A DNA stretch of 9,384 nucleotides from positions 1 to 9,384 of the forward strand of contig JAJYGE010000367.1 of assembly GCA_021785155.1 (NCBI GenBank), read 5' to 3'. Shown piece by piece: positions 1 through 4,055 of the stretch (its first letter is position 1; each line of letters begins with the position of its first letter). The position numbers and the translations under genes were made by a program. The notes beneath the pieces were generated by a model. The model worked only from the letters and a program-made list of their open reading frames with translations. It did not search any database and had not been told where the DNA came from. Source of the stretch: Planctomycetota bacterium. GTDB lineage: Bacteria > Planctomycetota > Phycisphaerae > WQYP01.

Positions 1-174
1 GGACGCCCCCACGCAGCGCGTGCCGTCGGGGGAGCCTTGGCCCGCAACCCCTGGCCGGTAATTATTCCATGCCACCGTGTCATCGGCACTGACGGCTCCA
101 TGACCGGATTTTCCGGCTATGGAGATGTATCCGCCAAACAATGGATGCTGAATATGGAAAGGCCAACTGGCTGA
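1..174 (+). CDS. ogt: Methylated-DNA--protein-cysteine S-methyltransferase, C-terminal part (5' end outside the window)
   Basis: The frame opens at base 1 with no start and ends at TGA 172-174, leaving 57 residues. They match the end of the O6-alkylguanine-DNA alkyltransferase (Ogt/MGMT/Ada-C) active-site domain: [13 protein letters not shown], then the catalytic IPCHRV with the acceptor cysteine at codon 70-72, then [13 protein letters not shown] and a K-x-x-ML-x-x-E ending. Family members transfer the alkyl group from O6-alkylguanine (or O4-alkylthymine) to this cysteine in a single-turnover reaction that inactivates the protein, repairing alkylated DNA in the cytoplasm. The stop lies 17 bases from the stop of the convergent glycosyltransferase gene, with no hairpin terminator between them. 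The unseen N-terminus decides whether this is a stand-alone Ogt or the tail of an Ada-type fusion, so the symbol is provisional. The family call is firm. Confidence 0.9.
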   Translation, partial: GRPHAARAVGGALARNPWPVIIPCHRVIGTDGSMTGFSGYGDVSAKQWMLNMERPTG

Positions 175-191
175 TCATGCGATGACGCGGA

Positions 192-1601
192 TTATTTTTC
201 CCCCACCGCCAGAATGCTTAATCCGCCACCGATATGCAGCATATCCACCGCTTTTGCCAGCGGCAGGAACCATTGGAACAGCTTTATTTGCCGCGCCGTT
301 AACGCTGATCGTCCGCGTAATTTATTCCATCTCCAAGCCCATGCTCCCAGAGTGTTGTACTGCGAGGTATGGCTGATCTTAAACCCGGCGGAGGTCAATT
401 TCGAGCGCAGCGATTCCTGCGTGTAGCGCCGCCGATGGCCCAGCGTCTGATCGCATGGACTCATCAGCGCCGGATTTGCCGGCACCAGCACAATGAGTTT
501 TCCCCCCGGCTCCAGAATCTCATGACATTTCTTGAGCATCCGCATGTCATCTTCAATATGTTCCAGCATATTGAGACATACCACGGTATCGAGATGTTCA
601 TCACGCAGATCAATGGTCATGGCCGGATCACACATATCCACGTGAAGAACACGGATGTTTTCAAGATGGCCGAACCGCCGGTTGGTCATGTCCACAAAAA
701 ATTCATTGCCATCGGTGCAGATCAACCGCGGGCGATCCAGCAGAAACTCGGCAAAATTGCCGATGCCGCAGCCGGTCTCCAGCACCCGGGTCCCTATGAA
801 AGGTCGGAATTTATCAAAATTCCATCGGCTGACTCTGCGCGTGCGCCGAAAGGTCTGCAGCAGAAAATATTCTTCATTCGTGGTGAAGCGCGTGTCCAGA
901 AAGCAGCACTTTAACAACGTGGCTAAGGCTTCAAGCGCATCTTTAAGGCCTATTTTTTTACCCTCCGCGGCGGTTCGACCATGGTAGCTGATGGGCACTT
1001 CATAAATACGGATGCCCCACTGGGCAAGCCGGGCGGTGATTTCCGGCTCAATGCCGAAACGCTGCGCTCGCAATGGTGTTTGCAACAGTATATCCGCCCG
1101 CACCGCCTTGTAACACGTTTCCATATCCGTAAGGTTCAGATCCAGAAACATGTTGGTCAACAGGGTAAGAATTCTATTGGCCACCGCATGCCAGAACAGC
1201 AAAACCCGTCGCTGGCCGGAAAATGCGAAACGCGAACCAAACACCGCGTCGGCTTTACCTTCCACAATCGGTGCTAAAAGCGCGCTAAAATCCCGCGGGT
1301 CATATTCCAAATCCGCATCCTGAATCAACACAATATCACCGGTGACATGGGTCACAGCGGTATGAATCGCCGCCGCCTTGCCCGCATTTTTTTCGTGCCG
1401 AAATATCCGTACGCGCGGATCCGCGGTCGCGAGTTCCTGAAGAATTTCCCAGGAGTTATCCCGGCTGCAATCATCCACACATATCAATTCAATGGGCACC
1501 GGGCTTGGTGCCGAAAGCACGCGATCCACAATCGTGCGCAGCGTGCGCGATTCATTGAAAATGGGCATCAGAACACTTAAAAGCCGGTAATTATTCGTCA
1601 C
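192..1601 (-). CDS. Bifunctional GT2 glycosyltransferase / class I SAM-dependent methyltransferase
   Basis: The 469-residue protein has two enzyme domains. Residues about 6-235 are a family 2 glycosyltransferase of the dolichol-phosphate-mannose-synthase-like group: LSVLMPIFNES at the start, VDDCSRD near 42-48, a DAD nucleotide-sugar/metal motif at 95-97, FGSRF near 121-125, and YHGRT...EGKKIGLKDAL near 206-223. Residues about 240-469 are a class I methyltransferase, with the SAM-binding motif VLETGCGIGNF near 274-284 and LNMLEHIEDD near 344-353. No membrane segments are evident, so it is probably cytoplasmic or peripheral. By family it should transfer a sugar from an activated donor to a lipid or polymer acceptor and methylate a related product; the substrates are unknown. 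The frame also opens at a GTG at 1613, but I prefer the GTG at 1599-1601 because GGAG (1608-1611) sits six bases before it. It is unlinked to other glycan genes here. Confidence 0.88.
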   Translation of the reverse strand: MTNNYRLLSVLMPIFNESRTLRTIVDRVLSAPSPVPIELICVDDCSRDNSWEILQELATADPRVRIFRHEKNAGKAAAIHTAVTHVTGDIVLIQDADLEYDPRDFSALLAPIVEGKADAVFGSRFAFSGQRRVLLFWHAVANRILTLLTNMFLDLNLTDMETCYKAVRADILLQTPLRAQRFGIEPEITARLAQWGIRIYEVPISYHGRTAAEGKKIGLKDALEALATLLKCCFLDTRFTTNEEYFLLQTFRRTRRVSRWNFDKFRPFIGTRVLETGCGIGNFAEFLLDRPRLICTDGNEFFVDMTNRRFGHLENIRVLHVDMCDPAMTIDLRDEHLDTVVCLNMLEHIEDDMRMLKKCHEILEPGGKLIVLVPANPALMSPCDQTLGHRRRYTQESLRSKLTSAGFKISHTSQYNTLGAWAWRWNKLRGRSALTARQIKLFQWFLPLAKAVDMLHIGGGLSILAVGEK

Positions 1602-1710
1602 GAAAAGCTCCACCGTCGCCGAAAATTGGATTTTCGCCGGTATGAAGATAATTTAATCGCAAACGCCGATAATTTCCACCGCGGGCGCGGCGATGGGTTT
1701 TAACGGGCAA

Positions 1711-1728
1711 TCTCGACAGCCATCGAGA
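1711..1728. other. Perfect 6-bp hairpin in the gap between the toxin gene and the glycosyltransferase gene
   Basis: TCTCGA (1711-1716) and TCGAGA (1723-1728) are exact inverted copies around a six-base loop. The hairpin lies in the 237-base gap between the DUF5615 stop and the glycosyltransferase start. No T-run follows on either strand, so it is not a convincing intrinsic terminator. The rest of the gap shows no gene. An AT-rich stretch near 1650-1660 (minus-strand TAAATT with a poor -35) could hold the glycosyltransferase promoter, but it is too weak to call. Confidence 0.3.
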
Positions 1729-1838
1729 CCGGGCGATCAAAGAGCAACCGGAAGCTTCCCGCTGATGGCGGAGACGGTCATTAACAACACACCACCGAGT
1801 TAGTTTTGATGCTCCTGGGATATGCCAACCGTGACAAG

Positions 1839-2219
1839 TCAACCGCTTAGTTTCTGCGCAGTGGCAGCACTCGAATTCGACTGCGTTGCTGGTTCAATAC
1901 ACAATAAGGCCCCGTTTATAAGCAACTGTTTATGCTCCACGAGAATTGAGGCCACCAATGCTCCCGCGGTGGCGGGAATTACATCGTCCATACGCAACAG
2001 TACCACGCTCGGTGCCGTGCCGGAACTCGCGGCAAGAATAGCCCCAAAGTCCAGATCGTGGGTCAGAATGATGTATCCACGGTTTTCAGCCCACCACAAA
2101 ATATCAGTATCCGGAGCCTGTGGATCTCCAACGCGCGACCAGTGCATTGCCTCCATGCCATGATCACCCAGCAGGGAGCACCAATCAGGGGAAAGATTCA
2201 TATCAACGAGTATTTTCAT
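1839..2219 (-). CDS. DUF5615 PIN-like toxin-type protein, with an apparent C-terminal frameshift
   Basis: The 126-residue product matches the DUF5615 (PIN-like nuclease fold) family: it begins MKILVDMNLSP, continues HWSRVGDPQAPDTDI (26-40) and GYIILTHDLDFGA (48-60), then PSVVLLR. Conserved acidic residues D6, D37/D39, D55 and D57 are the likely metal-binding set, as in PIN ribonucleases. Such proteins are usually encoded directly after a DUF433 protein and are regarded as toxin-antitoxin pairs, the PIN-like partner being the presumed toxin. Here its ATG overlaps the DUF433 stop by four bases (ATGA), implying translational coupling. The end is odd. After GALLCIEP the frame reads a low-complexity Ser/Ala/Thr tail, while another frame reads QQRSRIRVLPLRRN and stops at 1847-1849, which resembles the family's usual RVRVLP ending. 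Dropping one C at 1891-1892 would restore it. The toxin may be inactive, or the base may be a sequencing error. Confidence 0.85.
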   Translation of the reverse strand: MKILVDMNLSPDWCSLLGDHGMEAMHWSRVGDPQAPDTDILWWAENRGYIILTHDLDFGAILAASSGTAPSVVLLRMDDVIPATAGALVASILVEHKQLLINGALLCIEPATQSNSSAATAQKLSG

Positions 2220-2458
2220 GATGCCTGTTTGGCCAGCGCGATGTCAAACTCCTCACTGCGCCACGCCGCATACGCCAACGCGGCCCTGACATCCGATTCC
2301 TCAAGATAGGGGTACGCGAGAAGAATTTCCGGAACCGAGCGTCCCGCCGCCAAAAGTCCGACCACCATTCCAACGGTGACGCGCAGCCCGCGAATACATG
2401 GCTTTCCTCCCATCACCGCCGGGTTCCGCGTAATACACCCTAAATCGCCGCTATACAT
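2216..2458 (-). CDS. DUF433 antitoxin-type protein
   Basis: The 80-residue product shows the DUF433 signature: ITRNPAVMGGKPCIRG (9-24), LRVTVGMVVGLLAAGRS (25-41), then the helix pair around ILLAYPYLEESDVRAAL (45-61) and AYAAWRSEE (62-70). DUF433 proteins are small helical, helix-turn-helix-like proteins normally found just upstream of a DUF5615 PIN-like gene and thought to act as antitoxin and probably as autorepressor; that role is family knowledge, not shown here. The frame is open back to an ATG at 2509, but I choose the ATG at 2456-2458. It gives the family's normal length and begins just before the conserved block. A TATAAT element at 2466-2471 would also place transcription start at about this codon, so the longer start would lie upstream of the transcript. 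Its TGA overlaps the toxin ATG. Confidence 0.85.
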   Translation of the reverse strand: MYSGDLGCITRNPAVMGGKPCIRGLRVTVGMVVGLLAAGRSVPEILLAYPYLEESDVRAALAYAAWRSEEFDIALAKQAS

Positions 2459-2469
2459 ATAGGGTATTA
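2431..2469. promoter_or_regulatory. Inverted repeat around the DUF433 start, candidate operator
   Basis: TAATACACCCTA (2431-2442) and TAGGGTATTA (2460-2469) are inverted copies except for two extra bases in the first arm. A second small pair, CTATA (2451-2455) and TATAG (2458-2462), lies between them. The right arm overlaps the -10 element and the start codon of the DUF433 gene, the position expected for an autoregulatory operator of a toxin-antitoxin module. Its role is inferred from position only. Confidence 0.4.
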
Positions 2470-2495
2470 TAACATGAACCGTAAAACGATAACAA
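2466..2495 (-). promoter_or_regulatory. Promoter for the DUF433-DUF5615 module
   Basis: On the minus strand a perfect TATAAT (2466-2471) is preceded, across 18 bases, by TTGTTA (2490-2495, four of six matches to the -35 consensus). The expected transcription start is about 2459, immediately next to the ATG at 2458, which would make a leaderless mRNA. This fits the absence of a Shine-Dalgarno sequence there. Confidence 0.5.
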
Positions 2496-2510
2496 TGCTG
2501 GGGTAGCATC

Positions 2511-2520
2511 TAGCAAGCGG
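2511..2520. repeat. Left flanking direct repeat of the MITE-like element
   Basis: TAGCAAGCGG directly abuts the left terminal inverted repeat. It matches TAGCAAGGGG at the other end of the element in nine of ten positions, so it looks like a target-site duplication. Confidence 0.6.
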
Positions 2521-2651
2521 CAGGGCCTTTTAGTTTTCGGGCCTGCGTAGATTTTCGAGGGACATCCCGATCACAGTTCCCAGTAAATCGTCCATTCCTA
2601 AAGCGGCATAGGACGAAAAGGACCGAATAAAGGGAAAACTAAAAGACCCTG
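2521..2651. mobile_element. Non-autonomous MITE-like insertion, 131 bp, with terminal inverted repeats
   Basis: The element is bounded by CAGGGCCTTTTAGTTTTC (2521-2538) and its inverted copy at 2634-2651, 17 of 18 bases matching. Ten-base direct repeats with one mismatch lie immediately outside (2511-2520 and 2652-2661). No open reading frame of transposase size fits inside. This is the structure of a miniature inverted-repeat transposable element mobilised in trans. From memory, ends beginning CAGGG together with 8-10 base target duplications are typical of the ISAs1 family of DDE transposases, so an ISAs1-like parent is the best guess. The interior holds a small inverted pair, TCGTCC (2588-2593) and GGACGA (2611-2616). 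It sits in the gap between the rpsI terminator and the toxin-antitoxin promoter, so it disrupts no gene. Confidence 0.65.
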
Positions 2652-2661
2652 TAGCAAGGGG
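2652..2661. repeat. Right flanking direct repeat of the MITE-like element
   Basis: TAGCAAGGGG follows the right terminal inverted repeat without a gap and pairs with 2511-2520. It runs into a short G-tract, so the last three matching bases carry less weight than the TAGCAAG core. Confidence 0.6.
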
Positions 2662-2698
2662 GGGCGTGGGCGTAGCGAGTTTCAACAACCGGCGCAAG

Positions 2699-2730
2699 AA
2701 AAAAGCCGGAAGTCACGCTTCCGGCTTTTT
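2699..2730 (-). terminator. Intrinsic terminator after rpsI (bidirectional in form)
   Basis: GCCGGAAG (2705-2712) and CTTCCGGC (2718-2725) form an 8-bp perfect stem with a five-base loop. Six A lie to the left (2699-2704) and five T to the right (2726-2730), which extend the stem or give a U-tract in either direction. On the minus strand it lies 27 bases past the rpsI stop and should end the rplM-rpsI transcript, insulating the toxin-antitoxin module. Confidence 0.9.
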
Positions 2731-2756
2731 GAATATCCCGATTGGTACATGGCAAC

Positions 2757-3209
2757 TCAGCGTTTGCTGAACTGGTAAGCTCTGCGTGCGCCACGCAGAC
2801 CATATTTCTTACGTTCCTTCATGCGGCTGTCACGGGTAAGGAATCCGCCATCCTGCATGGACTTACGCAACGTGGCATCATACAGTGTCAATGCCCGGCC
2901 CAGGCCTTGCAGAATTGCCCCGGATTGCCCGGTATGCCCGCCGCCGTGCACATTCACCAGCACATCCATGGAACCGGCCAGATTAGCTGACACCAATGGC
3001 GCGTTGACCATGGTACGGTCGCGGGATTCTGTAAAAAACGAATCCAGGGGCCGATCGTTAATCATAAACTTCCCCTGACCTGCAACCAGACGCACGCGCG
3101 CCACGGACTTCTTACGCCGACCGGTGCCAAGATAATAGGTTTTGCCGCCGGCGGTAATTACTCCACGGGGCTTGATCGCCGGTGCTGCGGATGTTGTGGT
3201 TTCACTCAT
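2757..3209 (-). CDS. rpsI: 30S ribosomal protein S9 (uS9)
   Basis: The 150-residue protein contains the S9 hallmarks: GTGRRKKSVARVRL (28-41), GGGHTGQSGAI (89-99), DGGFLTRDSRMKERKKYG (120-137) and the basic C-terminal tail ending in FSKR. In S9 this tail reaches the decoding centre and contacts P-site tRNA; the invariant terminal Lys-Arg is present. The first 22 or so residues, rich in Thr, Ala and Pro, are an extension relative to the roughly 130-residue Escherichia coli protein. The ATG at 3207-3209 is preceded by GAGG eight bases upstream, a usable ribosome-binding site. It is the second gene of the usual rplM-rpsI operon, 62 bases after L13, and is followed by an intrinsic terminator at 2699-2730. 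Confidence 0.97.
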   Translation of the reverse strand: MSETTTSAAPAIKPRGVITAGGKTYYLGTGRRKKSVARVRLVAGQGKFMINDRPLDSFFTESRDRTMVNAPLVSANLAGSMDVLVNVHGGGHTGQSGAILQGLGRALTLYDATLRKSMQDGGFLTRDSRMKERKKYGLRGARRAYQFSKR

Positions 3210-3235
3210 TATGTTTGCCTCTGCCTTTATGTTAC

Positions 3236-3249
3236 CCCGGCAAGCCGGG
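3236..3249. other. Short GC hairpin in the rplM-rpsI spacer
   Basis: CCCGG (3236-3240) and CCGGG (3245-3249) form a five-pair stem with a four-base loop between the two ribosomal genes. No T-run follows on the minus strand, so it should not terminate. It could be an RNA-processing or stability element, or chance. Confidence 0.3.
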
Positions 3250-3271
3250 ACGGGTTTATCGTGTTATATCT

Positions 3272-3748
3272 TCAAAACTTGAGCACTTCGGGCCGCTGGG
3301 CCGCGTGCGGATGTTTGTCATCTTTAAAGCATTTAAGCTTCGTAAACATTTTTACACCCATCGTGGTCTTGGGAAGCATCCGACGGACCGCCAATTCAAA
3401 GACCGTTTCAGGATGCCGGTTGAGCAAATCCTTCAAGGGTTTAACTTTGTGGCCACCGGGGTAGTAGGTGTAATAATCATATTCACGTTGGTCCAGCTTG
3501 CGGCCAGATACCTTAATCTTGCCGGTGTTGATCACAATAATGTAATCGCCGACATCCACCGTGGGGGAATACGACGGCTTGTGTTTGCCCATCAGACGTA
3601 CGGCAATCTTGCTGGCCAGACGACCCAGCGTCTGGTCCGCTGCATCCACAACATACCACCGATTATCGGTATGTCCCACGCGGGCTAAAGTTGTGCGGCA
3701 CGCCGACTTGGCGATGCGGTGACGGGTTGGATTGGCTGTTGTTGTCAT
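3272..3748 (-). CDS. rplM: 50S ribosomal protein L13 (uL13)
   Basis: The 158-residue protein carries the L13 signature throughout: WYVVDAADQTLGRLAS (31-46), RLMGKHKPSY (51-60), VINTGKIKVSGRK (72-84), YYTYYPGGHK (92-101), RRMLPK (122-127) and HPHAAQRPEVL (146-156). L13 is an early-assembling 23S rRNA-binding protein of the large subunit. About 28 residues precede the conserved Trp, longer than in Escherichia coli L13 (142 residues overall). A GTG at codon 24 would shorten it, but it has no ribosome-binding site. The ATG at 3746-3748 also lacks a clear Shine-Dalgarno sequence, so the start is less certain than the identity. It is the first gene of the rplM-rpsI operon, behind a near-consensus promoter at 3844-3871, and is divergent from ileS. 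Confidence 0.97.
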   Translation of the reverse strand: MTTTANPTRHRIAKSACRTTLARVGHTDNRWYVVDAADQTLGRLASKIAVRLMGKHKPSYSPTVDVGDYIIVINTGKIKVSGRKLDQREYDYYTYYPGGHKVKPLKDLLNRHPETVFELAVRRMLPKTTMGVKMFTKLKCFKDDKHPHAAQRPEVLKF

Positions 3749-3843
3749 AATGATACTCTATCTAGCATTACTGCATTCACTCGGCGGCGGCTGGGACGCT
3801 TACACATACAACCCCGGGGTTCCGCCACGCCCGAAAACTTCAA

Positions 3844-3871
3844 ATTGTAAAGTTTTTGCACAATATGTCAA
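3844..3871 (-). promoter_or_regulatory. Promoter of the rplM-rpsI operon
   Basis: On the minus strand TTGACA (3866-3871, perfect -35) is followed after 16 bases by TACAAT (3844-3849, five of six). Transcription should begin near 3837, giving an L13 leader of about 90 bases. The strength of the match suits a ribosomal-protein operon. Confidence 0.75.
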
Positions 3872-3891
3872 TGCCCCCACCGATTTCTCAA

Positions 3892-3952
3892 GCCACCCTC
3901 GGATGCGCGACACTTTACGCGGGTGGCGTTTTCGTCGCAAAGCACGCCACTC
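3892..3952. promoter_or_regulatory. Two overlapping, mutually exclusive hairpins between rplM and ileS
   Basis: GCCACCC (3892-3898) is the exact complement of GGGTGGC (3921-3927). The overlapping GGGTGGCGT (3921-3929) also pairs with ACGCCACTC (3944-3952), with one G-U pair if read as plus-strand RNA. Only one hairpin can form at a time. The region lies upstream of the rplM promoter. Whether it is within an ileS leader or only a DNA site depends on the unmapped ileS start point; an AT-rich stretch with a -10-like TATATT (3980-3985) has no good -35. No T-run follows either hairpin. Confidence 0.4.
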
Positions 3953-4055
3953 TCCTTTCCACGCGGTCGACTTTCAAGGTATATTATAGAATTGGCCCTG
4001 CGGCCAGCCGGCCACGGGGCTGGATGTTTTTCCGAATTAGGTTGACGCGAACCAG

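Noticed and set aside
1591..1842. Open minus-strand frame of 83 codons covering the gap upstream of the glycosyltransferase gene
   Set aside because: Its composition is Arg/His-rich without family resemblance, it overlaps the glycosyltransferase start, and it has no ribosome-binding site. It reads as a chance frame.
2640..2700. CRISPR-like or tandem repeats near the G-tract
   Set aside because: Only one inverted pair and one direct pair are present, both explained by the insertion-like element. There is no array periodicity.
3899..3960. T-box riboswitch upstream of ileS, suggested by a GCGGGTGG stretch followed by an alternative hairpin
   Set aside because: There is no Stem I with an isoleucine specifier loop, the TGGNACCGCG core is not matched, and no U-tract follows. 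The space between the divergent rplM promoter and ileS is also too short for a full T-box.
3980..3990. Divergent -10 elements (TATATT on the plus strand, TATAAT on the minus strand)
   Set aside because: Both lack an acceptable -35 at 16-18 bases. The minus-strand operon already has a much better promoter at 3844-3871, so these were not called as promoters.
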